From contig JBAYUQ010000004.1 of the NCBI GenBank assembly GCA_041675005.1, positions 89,876-153,875 on the forward strand: a stretch of DNA of 64,000 bases, read 5' to 3'. Below the pieces are notes generated by a model that had not been told where the DNA came from, did no database searches, and was given only the letters and a program-made list of their open reading frames with translations. Below, one piece after another: positions 25,916 through 33,856 of the stretch (position 1 is its first letter; the number at the start of each line of letters is the position of its first letter). This DNA is from PGYR01 sp041675005 (GTDB lineage: Bacteria > Bacteroidota > Ignavibacteria > Kapaibacteriales > UBA2268). Made by a program: the position numbers and the translations under genes.

Positions 25916-26028
25916 TCGAGGTTGTATATTATTATTTAATTATTAGAATAAGTGTCAGATACAAATTAATGGAATTTTAGAATAATTCATTATCTTGACT
26001 GATAATAAAAACAAAAAACTGAAAAGAA

Positions 26029-27474
26029 ATGTTCAAACTACAGAATTATATAAATGGTGAGTTAGTAGCTCCGATAAATGGTAAATACTTAGATAATTAC
26101 GACCCATCAGTAGGGGAGGTATATTCGCTAATACCCGATTCCAATGCTGCCGATGTAGATATGGCTGTCAAAGCCGCAAAAGCTGCTTTTCCAGCTTGGT
26201 CTAATCTATCGAATGAGCAAAGACACGACTATATAATGGCAATAGCGGACGGAATAGAAAGTAGATTCGAAGAATTTGTAGAAGCTGAGAGCAGAGACAA
26301 TGGCAAGCCGATAAAGCTAGCCCGAAAAGTGGATATTCCTCGTGCAAAATCTAACTTCAAATTCTATGCTACAGCAGTGATGCACTATTCAAGTCAATCT
26401 CACTTTATGCCCGAAGAGCCAGCAATAAACTATACACTAAGACAACCTCTCGGTGTAGTAGGATGCATCTCTCCCTGGAATTTGCCACTTTACCTTTTCA
26501 CGTGGAAGATTGCACCAGCTCTAGCTACTGGTAATACTGTAGTAGCTAAGCCAAGTGAGATTACTCCTATGACTGCTTACCTGCTTTCGGAAGTATGCAA
26601 GGAAGCGGGACTACCTAAAGGAGTGCTGAATATAGTGCACGGAAATGGACCAACGGCTGGTGAAGCAATTGTCCAAAATGATGATATACAAGCAATATCA
26701 TTCACTGGAGGAACGGCTACTGGTCAACGTATAGCAAGTATAGTTGCTCCTAAATTCAAAAAAATGTCGCTAGAATTAGGCGGTAAAAACCCGAACATAA
26801 TATTCGATGATTGCGATTATGATAAGGCATTAAGCACTAGTGTTATCTCCTCATTTGCTAATCAAGGGCAAATATGTCTATGTGGATCTCGAATATTTAT
26901 ACACGAGTCTATATACGAAAAGTTCCGTGATGATTTTGTAGCTAAAGTGAAAAAGCTAAAAGTTGGTGATCCAATGGAAGGTGATACATCATTAGGTGCA
27001 GTAGTGTCTAAACCACATCAAGAGAAAGTACTTTCATATATCGAGTTAGCTAAACAAGAAGGCGGTAAAGTAATAGCTGGTGGAAACGCTGTTAACCCAG
27101 AGGGGAGATGTGCTAATGGTTATTTCATAGAGCCGACAGTTATCGAAGGATTACCTTTCAGTTGCAGAACAAATCAAGAAGAAATATTCGGTCCAGTAGT
27201 TACCTTGCAACCATTCAGCACCGAAGAAGAAGTGCTAGAATATGCTAATAGCGTAAAATACGGACTAGCAGCTACAGTATGGACACAAGATATTAGCCGA
27301 GCTAATAGAGTAGCTCAGAACCTACATGCAGGCATAGTATGGGTGAATTGCTGGTTGTTACGTGATTTGCGTACTCCTTTCGGTGGAGTAAAAGACAGTG
27401 GTATGGGCAGAGAAGGCGGATTCGAGGCGATGGACTTTTTCACAGAACCAAAGAATATTTGTGTGAAGTATTAG
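26029..27474 (+). CDS. Aldehyde dehydrogenase, aminomuconate/hydroxymuconate-semialdehyde type
   Basis: 481 residues, the normal size. NAD-binding and catalytic landmarks are PWNLPL (Asn151), SFTGGTATGQ, LELGGKNP (Glu249) and GQICLCGSR (Cys283). The C-terminal WVNCWLLRDLRTPFGGVKDS resembles the ALDH8A1/DmpC/AmnC subgroup, which oxidises 2-amino- or 2-hydroxymuconic semialdehydes in tryptophan or catechol breakdown. A VOC protein resembling extradiol dioxygenases lies 6 kb away, but no full pathway is visible. The subgroup is therefore an inference from a few residues. It is a single-gene unit. Confidence 0.9.
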   Translation: MFKLQNYINGELVAPINGKYLDNYDPSVGEVYSLIPDSNAADVDMAVKAAKAAFPAWSNLSNEQRHDYIMAIADGIESRFEEFVEAESRDNGKPIKLARKVDIPRAKSNFKFYATAVMHYSSQSHFMPEEPAINYTLRQPLGVVGCISPWNLPLYLFTWKIAPALATGNTVVAKPSEITPMTAYLLSEVCKEAGLPKGVLNIVHGNGPTAGEAIVQNDDIQAISFTGGTATGQRIASIVAPKFKKMSLELGGKNPNIIFDDCDYDKALSTSVISSFANQGQICLCGSRIFIHESIYEKFRDDFVAKVKKLKVGDPMEGDTSLGAVVSKPHQEKVLSYIELAKQEGGKVIAGGNAVNPEGRCANGYFIEPTVIEGLPFSCRTNQEEIFGPVVTLQPFSTEEEVLEYANSVKYGLAATVWTQDISRANRVAQNLHAGIVWVNCWLLRDLRTPFGGVKDSGMGREGGFEAMDFFTEPKNICVKY

Positions 27475-27513
27475 GAAGAAAAGTTTAATCCTCTCAAGTC
27501 CCTCCACAAAGTA

Positions 27514-27547
27514 TGTCACTGCGAGGAACGAAGTGACATGGCAGTCT
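27514..27547. repeat. Dispersed intergenic repeat, family R1-like
   Basis: It contains TGTCACTGCGAGGAACGAAG, then TGACATGGCAGTCT. This is a variant of the R1 core in which GTCACT and AGTGAC can pair. Confidence 0.65.
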
Positions 27548-27654
27548 AAAAGTGTGTAAAGTTGAATGAATTAACTTTGGCATCATATAAGGGGCTATGT
27601 AACTAATGAAGGAATCGACTATTAGAATTCTAGTTTACCAAATCTAGTCTACAG

Positions 27655-28509
27655 TTATCTATAATTCACTCTCATTATACTTGGAGTTCCATTCTCACCT
27701 TCGTTTGAGATAAGCATATCACCATTGTCGTAGAATGCAATTCCTTCTGCTTTGGTATATAGCTTAGAATCTAACTCAGCTACTTCTTGTAAATTACCTT
27801 CCATATCGAATACAAAAATCAAATACTCATTAGCAGATAGAATATACAAATTACCTTCAATTGGATGAATTGCTAAAGCCGAAATTTTGAATTTAAGATT
27901 ATCATTTAGTGCTATTCCATTTGCTTTTATTTGACTATCAAGCAAATCTGTATCAAAAGTCAAGATTGGTTCATTGTCTAATTTCTTCGAGGTCAAATCA
28001 AAGCTAAAGATACCTTTAGTATTATTCTCAATTTCACTCTTTGTACTTATTAGCAAGCGGTTGTTACGTTCGTCATAGTATAACCCTTCATTGTCTTCAG
28101 CAGGAATATTAGTCACGTGAACTGTGGTTGTAGGAGTGATTGTATTATAGTCTGCAAACTCAAAAAGAGTACCATCACTGCGAAGTATATAGAATGTATC
28201 ACCAACTTTTGCAATGTCCTCATAGTCACCATCTTCACCGAATTCTAGTTGATTATCTATACTATTAGTTTCCAGATTATATAAAAAGACTTTTCCTTTC
28301 TCGTCTTGTACGCAAGCGATAGTATTGTCATCGATTATTGTTAATCCTGAAACTTCATGTAATATAGTTGGTAATTCAATCTTTATATCTGGCTTGTTTA
28401 CCGTATAATGAGATAGATCACTTTTTGATGATTGAGTTTCCCCACACCCTATACTAAGGATAGAAAGAATAAGAACTAAGATAAGTAATTTTGATTTCAT
28501 AATATTCAT
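27655..28509 (-). CDS. SdiA-regulated-domain lipoprotein
   Basis: 284 residues. A lipoprotein signal with LSIGC sets Cys22 as the likely anchor. The rest looks like a beta-propeller of the SdiA-regulated/YjiK type: HEVSGLTIIDDNTIACVQDE, FGEDGDYEDIAKVGDTFYIL, NEGLYYDERNNRLLIS and AEGIAFYDNGDMLISNEG. The family is common in Bacteroidota and lacks a known activity. Two in-frame ATGs (28509 and 28500) are possible starts. It lies 8 bases after the SMR transporter gene on the same strand. Confidence 0.83.
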   Translation of the reverse strand: MNIMKSKLLILVLILSILSIGCGETQSSKSDLSHYTVNKPDIKIELPTILHEVSGLTIIDDNTIACVQDEKGKVFLYNLETNSIDNQLEFGEDGDYEDIAKVGDTFYILRSDGTLFEFADYNTITPTTTVHVTNIPAEDNEGLYYDERNNRLLISTKSEIENNTKGIFSFDLTSKKLDNEPILTFDTDLLDSQIKANGIALNDNLKFKISALAIHPIEGNLYILSANEYLIFVFDMEGNLQEVAELDSKLYTKAEGIAFYDNGDMLISNEGENGTPSIMRVNYR

Positions 28510-28517
28510 ATTTTAAA

Positions 28518-28844
28518 TTAATTAGATACTACTTTCAGCCCAATTATAGATGCAATCAATGTAGTTATAAAGAACAATCTCCAAAAATCCGTTGGTTCGT
28601 TGAATAAAACTATACCCATTAGCACAGTCCCAACAGCACCTACTCCAGTCCAAACTGCATAAGCTGTACCAATTGGTAAACCCTCTGTCGCTTTGACTAG
28701 GAGGAACATACTGATAGCCAAGCAAACTAGAAACCCTACAAACCAATATGTTGATTCATTGCCTGTCTTTTCTTTCGCCATTCCCAAACAAGTGGCAAAT
28801 CCGACTTCGAAAAGCCCAGCTATTATTAATAGTATCCAGTTCAT
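28518..28844 (-). CDS. SMR-family efflux protein, Gdx/SugE-like
   Basis: 108 residues from the ATG at 28844, with GAGAAAA just upstream. An upstream in-frame ATG at 28892 would add 16 polar residues absent from the family. There are four membrane helices. The essential glutamate lies in GLFEVGFA near residue 13, and AVWTGVGAVG is typical of the guanidinium-exporting Gdx/SugE branch. It works as a dual-topology antiparallel dimer exchanging protons for guanidinium or quaternary cations. No guanidine riboswitch was seen upstream, where the nitrilase gene ends. Confidence 0.9.
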   Translation of the reverse strand: MNWILLIIAGLFEVGFATCLGMAKEKTGNESTYWFVGFLVCLAISMFLLVKATEGLPIGTAYAVWTGVGAVGTVLMGIVLFNEPTDFWRLFFITTLIASIIGLKVVSN

Positions 28845-28891
28845 GTTTTTCTCATAATTTTTCAAAAGATAATTGTGAATATCAGATTTCA

Positions 28892-29590
28892 CTAAATAGA
28901 TAATTCTAATAACCCTTCACTTTTCGAATCTATATTGTCAATCAATTCTCCATTTCGATCCCACACGGCACTCCCACCAGCCGATAAGAAATTATCTGAT
29001 GGTCCAACTGAATTGACCATCAGCCCTGGAATATTATTATCTCTCGCTAAGGTAGGGAAGTAAGCATACGCATTTTGAACGTTCTTCTCTGGCTTAGCTA
29101 CACTTGCTAGATATACATCACAACCCATATCATTGGCTTTATCAAAATGTTCTGGTAATAGAGACTCATAGCAAATAGCTGGGGCAATCTTCACTCCAAC
29201 AATTTCTATAATTAACTGTTCTTTACCTTCTATGAAATATGGCTTTTCATCTGAGTGAAGATATTGCTTCGAGTAGGTTTGCCTGCTCCTATTTGGCTGG
29301 AAAATCAGCATGCTGATATATATTCCATCTGCTGATATTGTAGGAGCACCTATGCAAATAGTGATTTCTCCGCTATCAGCCAGCTCTTGGAATATATTAA
29401 ATCTATTATCCCCAGCTGTAGTGGCTAGCCCCTCAGCTAATTCTGGTTCATAACCCGTAATAGATAATTCGGGAAAGCATATCAAATCAGCTCTATTCTC
29501 GATGGCTTCTTTAACATATACTATATGCTTCTCTATATTCTTTTGAATATCACCTTTGTAAGAAGCAATTTGAGCAAGACAGATTTTCAT
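28892..29590 (-). CDS. Carbon-nitrogen hydrolase (nitrilase superfamily)
   Basis: 232 residues, short for the family but complete. The catalytic triad is visible: Glu41 (FPELS), Lys108 (YSKQYLH) and Cys140 (AICYESLLPEH). It hydrolyses an amide or nitrile; the substrate is not predictable from sequence. Its first 50 bases (29541-29590) occur again, with three differences, at 32148-32197. There they lie directly behind the stop of the gene at 32194. The two copies frame a 2.55-kb insertion, and before it the nitrilase gene probably followed that gene with an ATGA overlap. Confidence 0.9.
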   Translation of the reverse strand: MKICLAQIASYKGDIQKNIEKHIVYVKEAIENRADLICFPELSITGYEPELAEGLATTAGDNRFNIFQELADSGEITICIGAPTISADGIYISMLIFQPNRSRQTYSKQYLHSDEKPYFIEGKEQLIIEIVGVKIAPAICYESLLPEHFDKANDMGCDVYLASVAKPEKNVQNAYAYFPTLARDNNIPGLMVNSVGPSDNFLSAGGSAVWDRNGELIDNIDSKSEGLLELSI

Positions 29591-29606
29591 TTATTTAGAT
29601 ATTTTA

Positions 29607-31580
29607 TTATTCTTTTCTAGTATTTGATACTAATATTAAATCTCTTAGTTCATCAATTTGTTTTTGCAAATCATTTATTTTTGTTTTTTGGCTTTCTAAT
29701 TCTAATAAATAGTCTTCGTTCAACCAAGTCTTTTCTTCTAGCTGCTTACTTAACTCTTGCACAGATTTTACCAATGGAACTACAAACTCTGCATAACGTA
29801 ATCCGTAGAAATCTTTTTCATTCTTCGGGGCGTCAACACCACTAAAGTCGAATCCGTTGGCTTTGGCTGCTTGTTCCACTTCCTGAGCTATAAATCCAGT
29901 ATATGTAATATTCTCTTTGTCATATTTGGTGTCCCATTTTGAGCTATCAACTATACCAAAGTTATCAGTGTAGAACTGTTCAATTTTACGCAAATCCATA
30001 GTGTATGTGACTGGACGTAGCTGATTAATGAACTGAAGACCTTTTACATTTTCCACTACATTTACCTTAAACCTACCATCGCTAATAGTGGTCCAGTTTA
30101 CTGCACCGCCTATGCTTGTTATATTCTCATTTCCAACACGCACCATGTCCGATGCAGTAGATAATGACTTATGACCTAAACTCATAGAATTAGTGAAGTT
30201 TGAATCGGCATTATCAGATAAGTATCCTATTGTCGTATTAAATTCACCACTAATATTTGATTTAAGAGAAAGAGTTCCTATTGAGACATTATTACTACCA
30301 TTAACATTACTTCTTAGAGCTAAATAACCAACAGCTGTATTTGCATTTCCTGTTGTATTATCAATCATTGCCGTAGCCCCAAGTGCACTGTTATAATGAC
30401 CACTTGAGTTAGAGCTCAAAGTATTATAACCTACTACAGCATTAGAATTTCCTGTAGTATTATACTGCATAGCGCTTCTTCCTGTTGCTGTATTATATGC
30501 ACCAGCAGTATTCTTATTCATTGATTCAGCTCCACATGCGGTATTATCATCACCAGTAATATTGGAATAGAGTGCCCCCGACCCTATTGCACTGTTTCTT
30601 GCTCCTTCAGTATTAGAATAAAGTGATTGATAACCAACAGCAGAATTTCTGCCACCTTTAGTATTTGAATAAAGTGAGCTGCTCCCTATTGCGCAATTAC
30701 CATTACCTTGGTTATTGTTATAAAGAGCTTGGAAACCGTTAGCCACATTAAAGGAACCATAATTATTACTAAAGATGGCTTCATGTCCTATTGCAGTGTT
30801 ATTTGAGCCAGTATTGTTTAAATAAAGTGATTTAGTTCCTATCGAAACGTTGTTTCCTCCAGAAGTGTTATTATTCAACGATTGTAAACCAAAAGCTATA
30901 TTAAAATTACCATTGATAATCCGAAATAAACTTGAATCACCAATAGCTATATTTCCTTCTCCATTATAGATAGTTCTTCCCGCTTGTTTACCAATTAAGA
31001 TATTATTATTCTGATTACTAGACTCTAATCTATTACCAGTCATCGTCCATTTCTCTTCACCGTCAAGTGTAAATCGTATAATGTTTTCATCATTATTCTT
31101 TTCTACTTCAACTCTAGTGTTACCGTCTTTGTCTATGATTCTATCAGTAGGACTACCATCGCCACCACCAGCTATCCTATCTGCTGTGGAAGCATGTAGA
31201 GCATAAGGAACACTTATTAACTGCGTTGTGCTTATGATTGTATAATCTGATTTTCCATTTGGATCAATTTCAGTTTTAATAAAGTACTCTCCTTTTGACC
31301 AATCTATAGATTCAATATCACCTTCTGGGAAAGCAGAAGCACCAATTTGTAAAGATATTAATCCATTGTCATTAGTTTTCGGATAACTTATCTCGCTATA
31401 AACCACGTCCCCAGTTACTGAATCGCTTAGAATACTTATTTTCACACTTATAGATTTATTAGTAATTAACTCATTGTTTGCATCTCTGACCACCGCCTGA
31501 TAGCTAAACTTGTATGGTGTTTGAGAGTTGATAATTGTAGTAGTTAATAATATTAATAATATTGTAATTATCTTTTTCAT
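29607..31580 (-). CDS. Secreted S74-chaperone surface protein with YadA-like head repeats
   Basis: 657 residues. A signal peptide covers about 1-19. An N-terminal domain typical of Bacteroidota tail-fibre-like proteins follows (FSYQAVVRDANNELITN to SVPYALHASTAD, about 25-135). About fifteen tandem 17-residue repeats (about 205-465) of the form G-x-x-N-[ST]-A-[IV]-G are the pattern of trimeric YadA heads. The C-terminal peptidase_S74 domain (about 500-620; SDGRF, then FIAQEVEQAAKANG) is the self-cleaving intramolecular chaperone of phage tailspikes, and it is followed by a coiled coil. It is probably a trimeric surface fibre. It lies 1 base after the T9SS cargo gene, inside the inserted segment. 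Confidence 0.88.
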   Translation of the reverse strand: MKKIITILLILLTTTIINSQTPYKFSYQAVVRDANNELITNKSISVKISILSDSVTGDVVYSEISYPKTNDNGLISLQIGASAFPEGDIESIDWSKGEYFIKTEIDPNGKSDYTIISTTQLISVPYALHASTADRIAGGGDGSPTDRIIDKDGNTRVEVEKNNDENIIRFTLDGEEKWTMTGNRLESSNQNNNILIGKQAGRTIYNGEGNIAIGDSSLFRIINGNFNIAFGLQSLNNNTSGGNNVSIGTKSLYLNNTGSNNTAIGHEAIFSNNYGSFNVANGFQALYNNNQGNGNCAIGSSSLYSNTKGGRNSAVGYQSLYSNTEGARNSAIGSGALYSNITGDDNTACGAESMNKNTAGAYNTATGRSAMQYNTTGNSNAVVGYNTLSSNSSGHYNSALGATAMIDNTTGNANTAVGYLALRSNVNGSNNVSIGTLSLKSNISGEFNTTIGYLSDNADSNFTNSMSLGHKSLSTASDMVRVGNENITSIGGAVNWTTISDGRFKVNVVENVKGLQFINQLRPVTYTMDLRKIEQFYTDNFGIVDSSKWDTKYDKENITYTGFIAQEVEQAAKANGFDFSGVDAPKNEKDFYGLRYAEFVVPLVKSVQELSKQLEEKTWLNEDYLLELESQKTKINDLQKQIDELRDLILVSNTRKE

Positions 31581-31581
31581 T

Positions 31582-32049
31582 TTATTTTTCCTTAATTAAC
31601 TTAAATGATTGAACTATTTCACCTTCTCTTACTATATTCAAAATATAAGTAGAAGCGGTCAATGCTTTGGTATTAATATACGTTTCGGTTGATAATATTC
31701 TATTAGTGATAACTGTATTTCCTAGTAAATTAACCAAACTATATTCTAATCCAGATATATATGATTCATCAATTTTCAATGTAACATTGTCTGTACTTGG
31801 GTTTGGGAATACTTCAATTGAAAAGTCATCTCCACTATCTTCAATGGAAGTAATAGTTATTCTGTATGGTTGCTGTAAACCCGTTTGGACTTGTCCTTCA
31901 CCACTCTGGACTTCATACAAGACTTGCCCAATGGAATAAGAGACGCTTCCAGCTGTTGACTTTGCATCACCACCAGAGCTTACTGTACCTTCTTGGGCGA
32001 AAGCGCTAAGATTTAAGAATAAAAGCATAATTAGTACTGATTTACACAT
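31582..32049 (-). CDS. T9SS-sorted secreted protein
   Basis: 155 residues from the ATG at 32049, which gives a clean signal peptide (MCKSVLIMLLFLNLSAFA). The frame stays open to 32160, but those 37 codons cover a leader also found before the gene at 54919 and are not coding in my view. The mature part has the motif SGGDAKSTAGSVSYSIGQ, common in short Bacteroidota surface proteins, and a C-terminal type A sorting domain from FPNPSTDN to FKLIKEK. It is exported by Sec and then T9SS and attached to the surface. It is coupled to the S74 gene, suggesting that the two act together. Confidence 0.82.
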   Translation of the reverse strand: MCKSVLIMLLFLNLSAFAQEGTVSSGGDAKSTAGSVSYSIGQVLYEVQSGEGQVQTGLQQPYRITITSIEDSGDDFSIEVFPNPSTDNVTLKIDESYISGLEYSLVNLLGNTVITNRILSTETYINTKALTASTYILNIVREGEIVQSFKLIKEK

Positions 32050-32099
32050 AGTTTTCACCGTCCATTTAATATGTTTTTCTAAAATTGGAAGTTCCAATA

Positions 32100-32131
32100 C
32101 TATATAGACACATGAACAGCAAAAACGTCTC
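32100..32131 (-). promoter_or_regulatory. Leader element shared with the gene at 54919
   Basis: On the minus strand the element starts GAGACGTTTTTGCTGTTCAT and ends TGTGTCTATATAG. It matches 30 of 32 bases of 54855-54886, and similarity continues on both sides. The elements sit 50 and 32 bases before the two start codons. It may be a promoter, operator or RNA leader; which of these cannot be told from sequence. Confidence 0.6.
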
Positions 32132-32147
32132 CGAAATAACAAAAGTT

Positions 32148-32197
32148 TTTTGAATATCACCTTTGAAAGAAGCTATTTGAGCAAGACAGAATTTCAT
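32148..32197 (-). pseudogene. Duplicated 5' fragment of the nitrilase gene
   Basis: 47 of 50 bases are identical to the first 50 bases of the nitrilase gene (29541-29590). It reads MKFCLAQIASFKGDIQ, against MKICLAQIASYKGDIQ in the intact gene. Its ATG overlaps the TGA of the gene at 32194. After these bases the sequence changes to the leader of the T9SS gene. Confidence 0.88.
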
Positions 32198-32652
32198 GGA
32201 ATTATTTCCTCTAGTTCACCTTCATTTATGACGTAATATCTCGTAGTATCTAAAGGTGTTGAGCTCTCAGAAACATTGGTCGCATCGTTTACTACGATAA
32301 GCTGACTATCAATTCTAAAATTCACACCATAGGTAGAAGTAATTCCATCATATATTTTTCCATTTGTTCTATCTACCAAAATGGAGTTTTGACAATTTGT
32401 ACCGCATCCCCAAGTAACTATAGTATATATATTTGCAAAGTTTACTCCTTCTTCACATGCTTTTGACATTCTAGTTTTAAATTTCTTAAACTCGGGGTAT
32501 TGATTGAAATCTGGTTTTACAAGCTTAAAATCAGAAATAATACATTCATATTTTTCGAAGAGAATATCAAGAGATACAATCTCCTTACTATGAAGTATAG
32601 CCATTGAAGATACAATTAATAGAACTGTTAAATTGGTCTTGAAAATATTCAT
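32194..32652 (-). CDS. Hypothetical exported protein with WGCGTNCQ motif
   Basis: 152 residues. A signal peptide covers about 1-22. Two cysteines sit in WGCGTNCQNSILVDRTNGKI (about 81-100), a pattern I know from small uncharacterised periplasmic proteins in many phyla (GCGTxCQ followed by a D-x-x-TG-K segment). No activity is known. The stop TGA overlaps the ATG of the truncated nitrilase copy, so its original downstream partner was probably the nitrilase gene. Confidence 0.72.
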   Translation of the reverse strand: MNIFKTNLTVLLIVSSMAILHSKEIVSLDILFEKYECIISDFKLVKPDFNQYPEFKKFKTRMSKACEEGVNFANIYTIVTWGCGTNCQNSILVDRTNGKIYDGITSTYGVNFRIDSQLIVVNDATNVSESSTPLDTTRYYVINEGELEEIIP

Positions 32653-32665
32653 AACAGTTCCTTGA

Positions 32666-32875
32666 TTATCTATTAGTATAATAAATCAATATCACAATCA
32701 AAGATATGAAAAATAAAGCACCTATTATATATGCAATAACATCCTTCGATTCATCCAAGTAAATCTCTTTGATTGGAGTAGTAGTAAAAGTAAAAACCTT
32801 TATGAAAACAGCTCCAATTGATTTCGCTATTACCCTCAGTGCTTCCCAAAATATTTCGCCTATAAGCTCTGCCAT
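32666..32875 (-). CDS. Small hypothetical membrane protein
   Basis: 69 residues from the ATG at 32875, preceded by AAGAAGAAAAG. A GTG at 32905 that overlaps the VOC stop would add ten basic residues and is the alternative start. It has one clear C-terminal membrane helix (about 47-66) and an amphipathic N-terminal half. No family is recognised. It is tightly packed behind the VOC gene. Confidence 0.5.
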   Translation of the reverse strand: MAELIGEIFWEALRVIAKSIGAVFIKVFTFTTTPIKEIYLDESKDVIAYIIGALFFISLIVILIYYTNR

Positions 32876-32901
32876 AATTATACTTTTCTTCTTAATTAAT
32901 T

Positions 32902-33393
32902 TCACTCTAATTCATTTAATAAATCATCCAAATCCAATCTATAAGTGTACATTTCTATAGTGCCATCTGGTTTATGGGGCCATTGGTCCTTTGGTTTATC
33001 CCAATAAAGTTCTACTCCATTCTTATCAGGATCATCTAGATATATTGCTTCAGATACTCCATGGTCAGAAGCACCAGTTAATCGGTACTCTGCGTCTAGT
33101 AGTCTTTTCAGTATTGCAGCCAAATCTTTTCTAGTTGGGTACAGTATTGCGGTATGAAATAGACCAGTACTGTTAATACTAGGTGGGGGAGAATCTTTAC
33201 TGAACCAAGTATTCAGACCTATATGATGATGATAACCACCTGCTGAGATAAATGCCGCTTCTGTACCATATCTTGTGACTATATCAAATCCCAATAACCC
33301 ACAATAGAATTCTAATGAGCGTTCCAGATCAGATACTTTCAAGTGAACGTGTCCAATTCTAGTTTTTGCGGGTATATGGTAATCTATACTCAT
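32902..33393 (-). CDS. VOC-family (glyoxalase/extradiol dioxygenase-like) protein
   Basis: 163 residues. The fold signature is clear: RIGHVHLKVSDLERSLEFYC, then GLLGFDIV and the terminal AIYLDDPDKNGVELYWDKP. Metal-binding candidates are His15 or His17, the histidines of GGYHHHIGLN and the Glu of GVELYW. The N-terminal half resembles CatE/catechol 2,3-dioxygenase-like proteins, though it is shorter than full ring-cleaving enzymes. The substrate is unknown. It lies 3 bases after the DUF1801 gene in a packed minus-strand run. Confidence 0.85.
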   Translation of the reverse strand: MSIDYHIPAKTRIGHVHLKVSDLERSLEFYCGLLGFDIVTRYGTEAAFISAGGYHHHIGLNTWFSKDSPPPSINSTGLFHTAILYPTRKDLAAILKRLLDAEYRLTGASDHGVSEAIYLDDPDKNGVELYWDKPKDQWPHKPDGTIEMYTYRLDLDDLLNELE

Positions 33394-33396
33394 ACA

Positions 33397-33852
33397 TTAT
33401 CCTTTTAAATTTTTTTCATACAAATCTATCCATTGCTGTGCAGTCATTTTAGTGCAGAGTTCAGCGATTAAATCAAAAGGTATTGTTTCTACTTTCTTGA
33501 ACCGAATACAACTCTTACCCATATCAAGCTTTGTTTTTACATACTTGGGGTATTCAGCTACGAACCAATCGAGTAATTCTTTATCAGCGTATATACCCAT
33601 GTGATACAACGCAACAAAATTCTTCTGTGAGGCGATACTTAAAAAGGGGAGAGGTAGCTCAGGCGAACAATGATATCCATCCGGATAAAGGGTATGTGGC
33701 ACTACGTAACCAATCATTCCATAGCTCATCACTTCTTTGAATCCTTTTGGGAGATTATCCTTTATGGTGTTTCGTAATTTTGTAATTGCCTCTTTTCTTT
33801 CGTCAGGCACTTTTGAGATGTACTCTTCTGGACTATTTGATTCTATTCTCAT
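33397..33852 (-). CDS. DUF1801 protein
   Basis: 151 residues. It fits DUF1801/YdhG-like proteins: an opening SPEEYISKVPDERKEAITKL, then LPKGFKEVMSYGMIGYVVP and LYHMGIY, and a C-terminal KSCIRFKKVETIPFDLIAEL. The family has a helical/beta fold with no established activity. It sits 3 bases before the VOC gene and 4 bases after the PH-domain gene, so a polycistronic run is likely. Confidence 0.85.
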   Translation of the reverse strand: MRIESNSPEEYISKVPDERKEAITKLRNTIKDNLPKGFKEVMSYGMIGYVVPHTLYPDGYHCSPELPLPFLSIASQKNFVALYHMGIYADKELLDWFVAEYPKYVKTKLDMGKSCIRFKKVETIPFDLIAELCTKMTAQQWIDLYEKNLKG

Positions 33853-33856
33853 TTAA

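Noticed and set aside
30200..31000. CRISPR-like periodic repeats
   Set aside because: The periodicity of about 51 bases is the coding of 17-residue YadA-like repeats in one continuous reading frame; there are no constant repeats with unique spacers.
29591..32147. Classical insertion sequence or transposon
   Set aside because: No transposase, integrase or terminal inverted repeats are visible in the inserted segment. Only the flanking 50-bp direct repeats suggest an insertion.
32050..32160. N-terminal extension of the T9SS gene at 31582
   Set aside because: The same nucleotides form a leader shared with another gene, the extension is Cys/Arg-rich and unlike a signal peptide, and a proper signal peptide begins at 32049.
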